Positions 46,631-55,693 of a DNA stretch of 64,000 nucleotides are shown piece by piece (positions within the stretch are counted from its first letter, which is position 1; every line of letters starts with the position of its first letter). The stretch is from Rhizobacter sp. Root1238 (GTDB lineage Bacteria; Pseudomonadota; Gammaproteobacteria; Burkholderiales; Burkholderiaceae_C). The position numbers and the translations under genes were made by a program. The notes beneath the pieces are model-generated. The model was not told the DNA's origin. It searched no databases and saw only the letters and a program-made list of their open reading frames with translations. Location: the NCBI RefSeq assembly GCF_001425825.1, contig NZ_LMDM01000023.1:366213-430212 (forward strand). Reading direction: 5' to 3'.

Positions 46631-47044
46631 ATGACGACCCAGCAAGCCGAACGCGCAATGAAGCAGGTGAGGGTGGCATGCCGCCGCTTCAACAGGTTGA
46701 TCGCCGATCTGCACGACTGCCTGGCGTTGCCGATGCCCGACGGGTTTCCGGCCCCACCGTGCGGGCCGGTCCAGGTGGAACTGGCGTTGCGAGGCGTGCG
46801 GTTCCGTATCGGACACGATCCGGCACTCGACGCCGGTTCGCTGGTCGTGCAGTGCTTCTTCGGCACGCCCCTGCAGGACCTGCGCCCGGCGCCGGAAGCC
46901 CCCACGTGGCGCACGTCTGACGCTGCCGCCGGGAGACAGGGATGCACCATGTCCGCCATGCGGCGAATCGGACGCGCCGCGCTTTTCCGGGCGCTTCGAC
47001 CGAGACCGACCGCAGCTCGAGCCGGAACCGGCACCTTCCCATGA
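46631..47044 (+). CDS. Candidate type III secretion chaperone (CesT-like)
   Basis: 137 residues. After an N-terminal amphipathic helix (RVACRRFNRLIADL) comes a short beta domain: VQVELALRGVRFRIGHDP, then LDAGSLVVQCFFGTP. This LPxP, then hydrophobic strands, then HDP, then Gly-rich strand layout resembles CesT-family specificity chaperones, which bind the N-terminus of one effector. The C-terminal 40 residues are basic. ATG 46631 is used; no good ribosome-binding site was seen. Its stop overlaps a possible start of the next gene (ATGA). The family assignment is by pattern only. Confidence 0.5.
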   Translation: MTTQQAERAMKQVRVACRRFNRLIADLHDCLALPMPDGFPAPPCGPVQVELALRGVRFRIGHDPALDAGSLVVQCFFGTPLQDLRPAPEAPTWRTSDAAAGRQGCTMSAMRRIGRAALFRALRPRPTAARAGTGTFP

Positions 47045-47081
47045 GCACGACGGGCCGCGTGGCGCCGCAGCGCACGCCCGT

Positions 47082-48641
47082 GTGCTCGGCAATCCGCTGG
47101 CGTGGATCCTGGGGTGCACGAGCCGGGCATCCGGCGGATCCGGCCGGACGAGGTCCACGAGGTCCACGCAGACGCAGCCCGGTTCGGAGCACGAAAGCCG
47201 GTCCGACATCGAGTCGGCGGATGGCAACGCGAGTTCCGAGGGGTCGAGCGAGAGCGGCCCCGTGCTGCGAGAAGCGCCTGCGGCTCGTTCGGTGGCGGAC
47301 TCGATCCCGCTGGGGTTGCACGCGGCGTTCAACTTCGTGCGCGAAGGCGGCAGCCAGTTCGCGGGGCGGCTCCCCGTCGTCTGGGGTCTCGGCTGGGCGG
47401 CGCGGGAATGCATGCAGCTGTCCCCGATCGGGACCCTGGCTGCATGCGGTGCGGTCGACATGGCATTCACCGTGGGCAACCACTGGTACCTCACGCGGCG
47501 CCAGGGCCGCGCCGATCCCGCGGCCGACGACGAAGACTCGGTGTCGGACGACACACGGCAGGCCGTGCAGCTGCCGGGCGACTCGTTGACCTTCCGGTGC
47601 GTTCGGGTCATGGCGATCGCGCTGCCCCTGACGGCCGTTCCGGTGTTCCTGGGTGGTGCCGCTTACGCCAGCGCGAATGAGTTGAGCGACGAGATGATCT
47701 GGAACCTCACGGCCGTCGGGCCGGAGTGCGCGCAGAAGTACGGCGTCTCCGGCGGCCCCTGGGCCTACGGAGCGCACCTCGCGATGACCGTCGTGCTTCA
47801 GCCCATCCTCGTGGGCAAGTTCGCGCGGATCCTGCGCCAGCTGATCCAGTCGCTCAGTCGCTCGCCGATCACGTCGGGGTGTGTCGTGGGCTACGAGTTT
47901 CCGGACGGAAGCTTCTTGCGCCTGACCGACCACGACCAGGAGATGCTCAACACGCTGAGGGATTCGAAGTACGTGGTGTCGACCTTCGTCTTCCTGTACT
48001 GCTTCTCGATGTGGGCCAAGGGCTTGTCCAACGCCATCGATACCGCGTTGTGCGCCGAGATGATCGAGCTGGGCCTGGACCTGGACAGCCCGGTCTGGGG
48101 CTCCGTCAACGAAGGTTTCGACGGCGCCTTCCCGGTTCTCTCCGGCCTGCTGTTCAGCAACTTTCCGCAGTGGTTCGGGGCAACGCCGGAGACGGCGCAC
48201 ATGATTCGCTGCCGGGTGGAGCGCCAGCCCGGCATCGTCGACGGCCTGCAAGGCTTCATCGACGACTTCAAGCGGCACACCAGCGCGCGCCTGACCACCG
48301 GGGCGGCCGGCGCCGACGTGCCGAGCGTGCTGGCGACATTGCTGGACCTGACGGGCGTCAAATGGCCGGGGCACGTGGTTCGGGCCGCAGGCACGGTCTG
48401 GACCGGAACCGTCTGCGCCGCCCGGGCACGCTACCTCGCGTACTGGGAGGAGAAGTCCGAAACGCCGCGGCCCGGGCGTGGGCTCCCGGGCGGTGAAGAG
48501 CCTGCGGACATCGATGCGCAGCCTCTCCGGCGGCAGCGTCCCCAGCCTCGACCTCGACGACAAGCCGATGACGCCGCGCGAGAAGCCGATCAGGCGCAAG
48601 CTCGATGCATGGACGCCGCGCACGCCGCCCCGATCCGATGA
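47082..48641 (+). CDS. Candidate secreted effector with hydrophobic segments
   Basis: 519 residues, not recognised. Residues about 12-60 are very rich in Ser, Thr, Gly and Arg, as in type III secretion signals. Then follow several hydrophobic stretches (MAIALPLTAVPVFLGGAAYA, VVSTFVFLYCFSMWA, among others) and a basic tail. It could insert in a host membrane, or be an ordinary inner-membrane protein. The frame has no start before GTG 47082, yet ATG 47041 overlaps the chaperone stop in another frame, so the start is uncertain. Codon use is GC-rich like the host. Confidence 0.5.
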   Translation: MLGNPLAWILGCTSRASGGSGRTRSTRSTQTQPGSEHESRSDIESADGNASSEGSSESGPVLREAPAARSVADSIPLGLHAAFNFVREGGSQFAGRLPVVWGLGWAARECMQLSPIGTLAACGAVDMAFTVGNHWYLTRRQGRADPAADDEDSVSDDTRQAVQLPGDSLTFRCVRVMAIALPLTAVPVFLGGAAYASANELSDEMIWNLTAVGPECAQKYGVSGGPWAYGAHLAMTVVLQPILVGKFARILRQLIQSLSRSPITSGCVVGYEFPDGSFLRLTDHDQEMLNTLRDSKYVVSTFVFLYCFSMWAKGLSNAIDTALCAEMIELGLDLDSPVWGSVNEGFDGAFPVLSGLLFSNFPQWFGATPETAHMIRCRVERQPGIVDGLQGFIDDFKRHTSARLTTGAAGADVPSVLATLLDLTGVKWPGHVVRAAGTVWTGTVCAARARYLAYWEEKSETPRPGRGLPGGEEPADIDAQPLRRQRPQPRPRRQADDAAREADQAQARCMDAAHAAPIR

Positions 48642-48801
48642 ATCCGTTTCACCGGCCTCCGTTGAATCCTCGCGATGTTCTTCGAATGACAACCCGGTTT
48701 GAGCGACCGCCGCGATGCCTGTGCGAAAATTTCCGTCCCGCCACCGCAGCGTGCCGTGCAGCGCTTCGCACGGCCCCTGCGACCCCGACCCGGAGCCCCC
48801 G

Positions 48802-50028
48802 TTGAAACCCATCGCCAAGTCCAGCAAGCTTGCCAGCGTCTGCTACGACATCCGCGGGCCCGTGCTCGAGAAGGCCCGGCAGATGGAGGAAGAGGGCCAG
48901 AAGATCATCAAGCTGAACATCGGCAACCTCGCGGTGTTCGGCCTCGAACCGCCGGACGAGATCGTGCAGGACATGATCCGCAACCTGCCGCATTCGGCCG
49001 GCTACACCGATTCGAAGGGCCTGTTCGCCCCGCGCAAGGCGGTGGTGCACTACTCGCAAGAGAAGAACATCGCCGGCGTCACCGTCGACGACGTCTACCT
49101 CGGCAACGGCGCGTCCGAGCTGATCGCGATGAGCATGAACGCGCTGCTCAACGATGGGGATGAAGTGCTGGTGCCGGCGCCCGACTACCCGCTGTGGACC
49201 GCGTCGGTCGCGCTGTCGGGCGGCACCGCGGTGCACTACGTCTGCGACGAGCAGAGCGACTGGTACCCCGACATCGCCGACATCAAGGCGAAGATCACGC
49301 CGAACACCAAGGCCATCGTCGTGATCAACCCGAACAACCCGACCGGCGCGCTGTACCCCGACAGCCTGCTGCAGGAGATCGTCGAGCTCGCGCGCCAGCA
49401 CCAGCTGATCGTCTTCGCCGACGAGATCTACGACAAGACGCTGTACGACGGCAACACCCACACCAGCATCGCGTCGCTCGCGACCGACGTGCTGTTCGTC
49501 ACCTTCAACGGCCTGAGCAAGAACTACCGCTCGTGCGGCTACCGGGCCGGCTGGATGATCGTCTCCGGCGAGAAGCGCCATGCGCGCGACTACATCGAGG
49601 GGCTGAACATGCTCGCGTCGATGCGCCTGTGCTCGAACACGCCCGGCCAGCTCGCGATCCAGACCGCGCTCGGCGGCTACCAGAGCATCAAGGACCTGGT
49701 CGCGCCCGGCGGCCGGCTGTGCCGCCAGCGCGACCTCGCGCACCAGCTGCTGACGCAGATCCCCGGCGTCAGCTGCGTGAAGCCGAAGGCGGCGCTGTAC
49801 ATGTTCCCGCGCCTCGACCCGAAGCTGTACCCGATCGCCGACGACCAGCAGTTCGCCTACGACCTGCTGGCCGACGAGAAGGTGCTGATCGTGCAGGGCA
49901 CCGGCTTCAACTGGCTGCAGCCGGATCACTTCCGGCTGGTGTTCCTGCCGAACTCCGACGATCTTTCCGACGCGATCGGCCGCATCGCGCGTTTCCTCGA
50001 CCATTACCGCAAGCGTCATTCGCACTGA
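48802..50028 (+). CDS. alaA: Alanine-synthesising aminotransferase AlaA
   Basis: 408 residues. The TTG start at 48802 is chosen because the sequence then begins KPIAKSSKLASVCYDIRGPVL, matching the start of E. coli AlaA, and GGAG lies just upstream; the frame to 48715 is unlikely. PLP is bound by lysine in SKNYRSCGYRAGW, and NPNNPTG and YDKTLYDG are class I aminotransferase motifs. It makes alanine from pyruvate and glutamate. It precedes hom-thrC by about 50 bases. Confidence 0.93.
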   Translation: MKPIAKSSKLASVCYDIRGPVLEKARQMEEEGQKIIKLNIGNLAVFGLEPPDEIVQDMIRNLPHSAGYTDSKGLFAPRKAVVHYSQEKNIAGVTVDDVYLGNGASELIAMSMNALLNDGDEVLVPAPDYPLWTASVALSGGTAVHYVCDEQSDWYPDIADIKAKITPNTKAIVVINPNNPTGALYPDSLLQEIVELARQHQLIVFADEIYDKTLYDGNTHTSIASLATDVLFVTFNGLSKNYRSCGYRAGWMIVSGEKRHARDYIEGLNMLASMRLCSNTPGQLAIQTALGGYQSIKDLVAPGGRLCRQRDLAHQLLTQIPGVSCVKPKAALYMFPRLDPKLYPIADDQQFAYDLLADEKVLIVQGTGFNWLQPDHFRLVFLPNSDDLSDAIGRIARFLDHYRKRHSH

Positions 50029-50079
50029 GTTCCTGATCCCTTCGCTTTCACTCCAGCCCGTGCAGGGCGTTCTCCCACC

Positions 50080-51405
50080 ATGAAACCCATCCAAGTCGGT
50101 TTGCTCGGCCTCGGTACCGTCGGCAGCGGCACGTTCAACGTGCTGCAGCGCAATCAGGAGGAAATTCGGCGTCGCGCCGGCCGCAGCATTCAGATCACGA
50201 TGGTGGCGGCCCGCAACGTCGAACGTGCGAAGGGCATCGTCGGCGATGCGGCCAGGGTGGTGGCCGATGCGCGCGAAGTCATCGCGAACCCGGCGATCGA
50301 CATCGTCGTCGAGTTGATCGGCGGCTACGACGTCGCGAAGACGCTGGTGATGGAGGCCATCGCGGCCGGCAAGCACGTGGTCACCGCCAACAAGGCGCTG
50401 CTCGCGGTGCATGGCACCGAGATCTTCGCGGCCGCGCATGCCAAGGGCGTGATGGTCGCGTTCGAGGCCGCGGTGGCCGGCGGCATCCCGATCATCAAGT
50501 CGCTGCGCGAAGGCCTGTCGGCCAACCGCATCGAATGGATCGCCGGCATCATCAACGGCACCACCAACTTCATCCTGTCGGAGATGCGGGCCAAGGGCCT
50601 CGATTTCGACGCGGTGCTGAAGGAAGCGCAGCGCCTGGGCTACGCCGAGGCCGACCCGACCTTCGACATCGAAGGCGTCGACGCCGCGCACAAGCTGACC
50701 ATCATGAGCGCGATCGCGTTCGGCACGCCGGTGCAGTTCGAGCGCGCCCACGTCGAGGGCATCACGAAGCTGCAGGCGGCCGACATCACCTATGCCGAGC
50801 AGCTGGGCTACCGCATCAAGCTGCTGGGCATCACGAAGCGGCGCGACGACCTCGGCCGCAACGCCGGCATCGAGCTGCGCGTGCACCCGACGCTGGTGCC
50901 GACCAAGCGGCTGATCGCCAACGTCGAAGGCGCGATGAACGCCGTCGTCGTGCACGGCGACGCGGTCGGCACGACACTGTCGTACGGCAAGGGAGCCGGC
51001 TCCGAGCCGACCGCATCGGCGGTGGTCGCCGACCTGGTCGACATCACGCGGCTGCACACCGCCGACCCCGACCACCGCGTGCCGCACCTGGCCTTCCAGC
51101 CGGACCAGCTCTCCGACACGCCGATCCTCGACATCGGGCAGGTCGTCACGTCGTTCTACCTGCGGCTGCAGGTGGCCGACCAGGCCGGCGTGCTGGCGCG
51201 CATCACCGGCATCCTGGCCGAGCACGCGATCTCGATCGACGCACTGCTGCAACGGGAGTCTGCCGAAGGCGAAGCCCACACCGACGTGATCATCCTGACC
51301 CACGACACCGTCGAGGGCGAGATGAACAAGGCGCTGGCGCAGATGCAGGCACTGCCCACCGTGCTGGCGCCGATCGTGCGCATCCGCAAGGAAGAGCTGT
51401 CGTGA
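50080..51405 (+). CDS. hom: Homoserine dehydrogenase
   Basis: 441 residues. The nucleotide-binding GLGTVGSG is at the N-terminus; the catalytic region has NGTTNFIL, DPTFDIEGVDAAHKL and GAGSEPTASA. A C-terminal ACT domain (about 355-441) gives threonine feedback. It reduces aspartate semialdehyde to homoserine. The ORF ends in GTGA overlapping the thrC start, so hom and thrC are coupled. Confidence 0.97.
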   Translation: MKPIQVGLLGLGTVGSGTFNVLQRNQEEIRRRAGRSIQITMVAARNVERAKGIVGDAARVVADAREVIANPAIDIVVELIGGYDVAKTLVMEAIAAGKHVVTANKALLAVHGTEIFAAAHAKGVMVAFEAAVAGGIPIIKSLREGLSANRIEWIAGIINGTTNFILSEMRAKGLDFDAVLKEAQRLGYAEADPTFDIEGVDAAHKLTIMSAIAFGTPVQFERAHVEGITKLQAADITYAEQLGYRIKLLGITKRRDDLGRNAGIELRVHPTLVPTKRLIANVEGAMNAVVVHGDAVGTTLSYGKGAGSEPTASAVVADLVDITRLHTADPDHRVPHLAFQPDQLSDTPILDIGQVVTSFYLRLQVADQAGVLARITGILAEHAISIDALLQRESAEGEAHTDVIILTHDTVEGEMNKALAQMQALPTVLAPIVRIRKEELS

Positions 51406-52808
51406 AATACATCAGCACCCGTGGCGATGCCACCCAGCGCGGCTTCTCCGACATCCTGCTCGAAGGCCTCGCGCCCGACGGCGGGCTCTACCTGCCCACG
51501 CACTACCCGCAGGTCGATGCACCGACGCTCGCGCGCTGGCGCGAGCTGCCGTACCACGAGCTGGCGTTCGAGATCCTGTCGCTCTACATCGACGACATTC
51601 CGGCCGCCGACCTGCGCGGCCTGGCGGCGAAGACCTACACCCCCGCGGTGTTCGGCAGCACCGAGATCGCACCGATCACCGCTCTGCGCCCCGGCCTGTA
51701 CCTGCAAGGCCTGTCGAACGGCCCGACGCTCGCGTTCAAGGACATGGCGATGCAGCTGCTCGGCAACCTGTTCGAGTACGAACTGGGCCGCCGCGGCGAG
51801 ACGCTGAACATCCTCGGCGCGACCTCGGGCGACACCGGCAGCGCGGCCGAGCATGCGATGCGCGGGAAAAAAGGCATCAACGTCTTCATGCTGAGCCCGC
51901 ACGGCCGCATGAGCCCGTTCCAGCAGGCGCAGATGTTCAGCCTGCAGGACGCCAACATCCACAACATCGCGATCGAAGGCGTGTTCGACGACTGCCAGGA
52001 CATCGTCAAGGCGGTGTCCAACGACCTCGCGTTCAAGCGCGCGAACCGCATCGGCACCGTCAACTCGATCAACTGGGCGCGGCTGCTGGCGCAGGTGGTG
52101 TACTACTTCGCCGGCTGGCTCCAGGCCACGCGCGATGGCGCCAGGGAAGTCAGCTTCGCGGTGCCGTCGGGCAACTTCGGCAACATCTGCGCCGGCCATG
52201 TCGCGCGCAGCATGGGGCTGCCGATCCGGCAGTTGGTGCTGGCCACCAACGAGAACCGGGTGCTCGACGAGTTCTTCCGCAGCGGCACCTACCGGGTGCG
52301 TGCCGGCAGCGAGACCTTCGAGACTTCGAGCCCGTCGATGGACATCTCGAAGGCGTCGAACTTCGAGCGTTTCGTGTTCGACCTGCTGGGGCGCGACGGC
52401 GAGCGCACCCGCGCGCTGTTCAAGACCGCGATCGAGCAGCACGGCCGCTTCGAGATCACGCCGGATGAATTCGCGCGCATCGCCGGCTACGGCTTCGTGT
52501 CGGGCCACAGCACGCATGCCGACCGGCTCGCGACGATCCGGCTCGCATACGAGCGCTTCGGCGCGATGATCGACACGCACACCGCCGACGGGCTGAAGGT
52601 CGCGCTCGAGCACCTCGACCCGGCGGTGCCGATGATCGTGCTCGAGACGGCGCTGCCGGCCAAGTTCGCCGACACCATCATCGAGGCGCTGAACCGCGAG
52701 CCGGCTCGGCCGTACCAGCTGCAAGGCATCGAAGACCTGCCGAAGCGCTTCGTCGTGATGCCGGTCGATGCCGACGCGGTCAAGCAGTACATCACCGCGC
52801 ACCCGTGA
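51402..52808 (+). CDS. thrC: Threonine synthase
   Basis: 468 residues from GTG 51402. The N-terminus reads KYISTRGDATQRGFSDILLEGLAPDGGLYLP, typical of the longer bacterial ThrC. PLP lysine is in LAFKDMAMQ, and the phosphate loop is in GATSGDTGSAAEHA. It converts O-phosphohomoserine to threonine; thrB is not adjacent. It starts within the hom stop and ends overlapping mobB by four bases. Confidence 0.97.
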   Translation: MKYISTRGDATQRGFSDILLEGLAPDGGLYLPTHYPQVDAPTLARWRELPYHELAFEILSLYIDDIPAADLRGLAAKTYTPAVFGSTEIAPITALRPGLYLQGLSNGPTLAFKDMAMQLLGNLFEYELGRRGETLNILGATSGDTGSAAEHAMRGKKGINVFMLSPHGRMSPFQQAQMFSLQDANIHNIAIEGVFDDCQDIVKAVSNDLAFKRANRIGTVNSINWARLLAQVVYYFAGWLQATRDGAREVSFAVPSGNFGNICAGHVARSMGLPIRQLVLATNENRVLDEFFRSGTYRVRAGSETFETSSPSMDISKASNFERFVFDLLGRDGERTRALFKTAIEQHGRFEITPDEFARIAGYGFVSGHSTHADRLATIRLAYERFGAMIDTHTADGLKVALEHLDPAVPMIVLETALPAKFADTIIEALNREPARPYQLQGIEDLPKRFVVMPVDADAVKQYITAHP

Positions 52809-53335
52809 ACGTCATCGGCTTCAGCGGGTATTCGGGCGCTGGCAAGACCACGCTGGTCGAGCAGCTGATCCCGCTGCTGCGCGCGGCCGGCCAGCGGGTG
52901 TCGGTGGTCAAGCATGCGCACCACGATTTCGACATCGACCAGCCGGGCAAGGATTCGTACCGCCACCGCCAGGCCGGCGCGTTCGAGATCGTGATCGCCT
53001 CCGACCGGCGGCTGGCCAAGATCCGCGAGTACGAGCAGCTGGCCGAGCCGACGGTGCACCAGCTGATCGCCGAGCTGGTCGACTGCGACTGGGTGCTGGT
53101 CGAAGGCTTCAAGCATGCCGACCTGCCGAAGATCGAGGTCTGGCGCGCGGCCACCGGCAAGCAGGCGAACTACCCGACCGATCCGTTCATCGTCGCGATC
53201 GCGACCGACAGTGCCGATCGCTTGCCCGAACCGACCTCGCGCCCGGTGCTCGACCTGAATGACCCTGCGGCGGCAGCCGCTTTCCTGCTGGCCGATGCTT
53301 CGCGCTATGACTACCAGCCTCCCGCTTTCCCCTGA
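52805..53335 (+). CDS. mobB: Molybdopterin-guanine dinucleotide biosynthesis adapter MobB
   Basis: 176 residues from GTG 52805, overlapping the thrC stop (GTGA). The P-loop GYSGAGKTTLVEQLIP and the SVVKHAHHDFDIDQPGKDSYRHRQAGA motif identify MobB, a GTP-binding partner of MobA. MobA lies 13 kb away in this window. Its 3' end overlaps the second moeA by 29 bases. Confidence 0.94.
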   Translation: MNVIGFSGYSGAGKTTLVEQLIPLLRAAGQRVSVVKHAHHDFDIDQPGKDSYRHRQAGAFEIVIASDRRLAKIREYEQLAEPTVHQLIAELVDCDWVLVEGFKHADLPKIEVWRAATGKQANYPTDPFIVAIATDSADRLPEPTSRPVLDLNDPAAAAAFLLADASRYDYQPPAFP

Positions 53336-54575
53336 ACGTCCGGCGCCTGCGCGTTCGCCGCTGCTGTCGCTCGACGACGCGCTGGCGCGCCTGCTGGCCG
53401 CGGTGCAGCCGCTGCCGGCCACCGAGGCCGAAAGCCTGTCGACCTTCGACGCACTCGGCCGCGTGCTGGCCACCGACGTGCACGCGCAGCTCGACGTGCC
53501 GCCGCTCGACAACACCGCGATGGACGGCTATGCGCTGCGCAGCGCCGACGTGCCGGCGGCCAGCACGCTGCTGCCGGTGAGCCAGCGCATTCCGGCCGGC
53601 AGCCTGCCGGTCGCGTTGCAACCGGGCAGCGCGGCGCGCATCTTCACCGGCGCACCGATCCCGCCCGGTGCCGATGCGGTCGTGATGCAGGAGCAGTGCG
53701 AGGCCATCGGCAGCCAGGTGCGCATCGACGAGGTGCCGAAGGCCGGCCAATGGGTGCGCCGCCGCGGCGAGGACGTGCGGCACGGCAGCGTCGTGCTGAC
53801 GCAGGGTCAGCGCCTGACCCCGCAGGCGCTCGGCCTGGCCGCCTCGGTGGGCGCGGCGACGCTGTCGGTGATGCGCCGGCCGCGCGTCGCGCTGTTTTCC
53901 ACCGGCGATGAGCTGGTGATGCCGGGCGAGCCGCTGCGCCCCGGCGCGATCTACAACTCCAACCGCTACACGCTGCGGGCGCTGATCCAGGCGCTGGGCG
54001 GCGACGTGACCGACCTCGGCATCGTGCCCGACCGGCTCGACGCGACGCGCGATGCGCTGATGCGGGCGGCGCAAGGCCACGACCTGATCGTCACCAGCGG
54101 CGGCGTGTCGGTCGGTGAAGAAGACCACCTGCGCCCGGCGGTGCAGGCCGAAGGGCAGCTCGACCTGTGGCAGATCGCGGTCAAGCCGGGCAAGCCGCTG
54201 GCGTTCGGCAGCGTGCGCCGCGGCGATTCCTCCGCGGCCTGGTTCATCGGGCTGCCGGGCAACCCGGTGTCGAGCTTCATCACCTTCTTGCTCGCGGTGC
54301 GTCCGGTGCTGCTGCGGCTGCAGGGCGTCGCGGCCGAGCTGCCGCGCGGGCTGCCGATGCGGGCCGATTTCGCCTGGCCGAAGCCCGACCGGCGGCGCGA
54401 GTTCCTGCGCGTGCGCCGCAATGCCGACGGCGGGCTGGACCTGTTCGCGAACCAGGGGTCGGGCGTGCTGAGCTCGGCGGTGTGGGGCGACGGCGTGGTC
54501 GACAACCCGCCCGGCCAGGCCATCGCGGCCGGCGACACGGTGCGCTACGTGCCGTTCTCGGAGTGGCTCGCATGA
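53307..54575 (+). CDS. moeA: Molybdopterin molybdenumtransferase MoeA (copy 2)
   Basis: 422 residues from ATG 53307, inside the end of mobB. It has DNTAMDGYALRSADV, IFTGAPIPPGADAVVMQE, RRGEDV, LFSTGDELV, NSNRYTLRALI and TSGGVSVGEEDH. It is clearly paralogous to the copy at 37140 but diverged along its length. Placement between mobB and moaD-moaE suggests this is the operon copy for cofactor assembly. Why two copies are kept is unknown. Confidence 0.94.
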   Translation: MTTSLPLSPERPAPARSPLLSLDDALARLLAAVQPLPATEAESLSTFDALGRVLATDVHAQLDVPPLDNTAMDGYALRSADVPAASTLLPVSQRIPAGSLPVALQPGSAARIFTGAPIPPGADAVVMQEQCEAIGSQVRIDEVPKAGQWVRRRGEDVRHGSVVLTQGQRLTPQALGLAASVGAATLSVMRRPRVALFSTGDELVMPGEPLRPGAIYNSNRYTLRALIQALGGDVTDLGIVPDRLDATRDALMRAAQGHDLIVTSGGVSVGEEDHLRPAVQAEGQLDLWQIAVKPGKPLAFGSVRRGDSSAAWFIGLPGNPVSSFITFLLAVRPVLLRLQGVAAELPRGLPMRADFAWPKPDRRREFLRVRRNADGGLDLFANQGSGVLSSAVWGDGVVDNPPGQAIAAGDTVRYVPFSEWLA

Positions 54576-54823
54576 AGCTGCGGATCCGCTATTTCGCATC
54601 GTTGCGCGAAGCCTTGGGCAGCAGCGAGTCGCTGGAGCTGCCGGCCGGTGCCGACGTGGCGGCGGCGCGCGATGCGCTGATCGCGCGCAGCGAGCGCCAC
54701 GCGGCGGCGCTGGCGCGCACGCGGGCCTTGCGCTGCGCGCTCGACCAGGCGCTGTGCGACGAAGCCACGTTGCTGCACGACGATGCGGAACTCGCGTTCT
54801 TCCCGCCGGTGACCGGAGGCTGA
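54572..54823 (+). CDS. moaD: Molybdopterin synthase sulfur carrier subunit
   Basis: 83 residues with a ubiquitin-like fold (MKLRIRYFASLREALG at the start) and the essential C-terminal double glycine (FPPVTGG), which carries the thiocarboxylate. ATG 54572 overlaps the moeA stop by four bases. Works with MoaE, encoded next. Confidence 0.95.
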   Translation: MKLRIRYFASLREALGSSESLELPAGADVAAARDALIARSERHAAALARTRALRCALDQALCDEATLLHDDAELAFFPPVTGG

Positions 54824-54824
54824 C

Positions 54825-55307
54825 ATGAGCGCTGCGCGTGTCTCGATCCAGACCGACGACTTCGACCTCGGCGCCGAGGTGGCCCGGCTGCGTGCCGGCG
54901 ATGGTGGCGTCGGCGCGGTGGTCGCGTTCGTCGGCACGGTGCGCGACCGCAGCGACGGCGCCGACGTCAGCCGCATGGAGCTCGAGCACTACCCCGGCAT
55001 GACCGAGACATCGATCGACGCGATGATCGATGCCGCGACGGCCCGCTTCGACATCCGCGCCGCGCGCGTGATCCACCGCGTCGGCATGCTCGATGCGCAG
55101 GACCAGATCGTGCTCGTGGCGGTCACGTCGGCCCACCGTGGCCAAGCCTTCGAAGCCTGTGAGTTCCTGATGGATTACCTGAAGACGCAAGCGCCGTTCT
55201 GGAAGAAGGAGCACACGCCGCAAGGCGCGCGCTGGGTCGATGCCCGCAGCCACGACGATGCCGCGCTGCGGCGCTGGGGCATCGACAGCGGGAACCTTGC
55301 GCCATGA
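54825..55307 (+). CDS. moaE: Molybdopterin synthase catalytic subunit
   Basis: 160 residues. It has the FVGTVRDRSDG motif, MELEHYPGMTE, a Lys-rich active region (APFWKKEH) and TPQGARWVDA near the C-terminus, all typical of MoaE. It transfers sulfur from MoaD to precursor Z. It starts one base after moaD and ends overlapping crcB by four bases. Confidence 0.96.
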   Translation: MSAARVSIQTDDFDLGAEVARLRAGDGGVGAVVAFVGTVRDRSDGADVSRMELEHYPGMTETSIDAMIDAATARFDIRAARVIHRVGMLDAQDQIVLVAVTSAHRGQAFEACEFLMDYLKTQAPFWKKEHTPQGARWVDARSHDDAALRRWGIDSGNLAP

Positions 55308-55693
55308 CGGCCGGCATCACCGGGCTGCAGGTGCTGGCGGTCGCGACCGGCGCCGTCTTCGGCGCGCTGCTGCGCTGGTGGGCGGGGCTGTGGCTGAACG
55401 CGCAATGGGCGGGGTTTCCGCTCGGCACGCTGCTCGTCAATTGTGCCGGCGGGCTGCTGATCGGCGTCGCGCTGTACTGGTTCCAGCGCAGCCCGAACGA
55501 ACTGCTGCGGCTGCTGGCGGTGACCGGCTTTCTCGGCGGGCTGACCACCTTCTCGTCGTTCTCCGGCGAATCGCTCGCGCTGATCCAGCGCAACGAATGG
55601 GTGCTCGCCGTCGGCCACACTCTGGCCCATGTCCTGGGGTCGCTGGCCTGTGCGGGCATCGGATACAAGCTGGCGAGGGTTGTTCTCGCTTAG
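55304..55693 (+). CDS. crcB: Fluoride ion exporter CrcB/Fluc
   Basis: 129 residues with four helices. Signature motifs are GALLRWW, GTLLVNCAGGLLIG and GFLGGLTTFSSFSGE. The dual-topology channel exports fluoride. ATG 55304 overlaps the moaE stop, so it is at the end of the molybdopterin operon and has no room for a riboswitch of its own. Fluoride regulation is therefore not indicated here. Confidence 0.94.
   Translation: MTAGITGLQVLAVATGAVFGALLRWWAGLWLNAQWAGFPLGTLLVNCAGGLLIGVALYWFQRSPNELLRLLAVTGFLGGLTTFSSFSGESLALIQRNEWVLAVGHTLAHVLGSLACAGIGYKLARVVLA

Noticed and set aside
46942-47589. 215-codon frame overlapping the chaperone and effector
   Set aside because: Arginine-rich after the first 15 codons; only its internal ATG 47041 is of interest as a possible effector start.
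48649-51303. 884-codon minus-strand frame opposite alaA-hom
   Set aside because: Composition typical of antisense shadow; AlaA and homoserine dehydrogenase motifs are complete on the other strand.
55250-55310. Possible fluoride riboswitch for crcB
   Set aside because: crcB starts inside moaE, leaving no untranslated leader for one.
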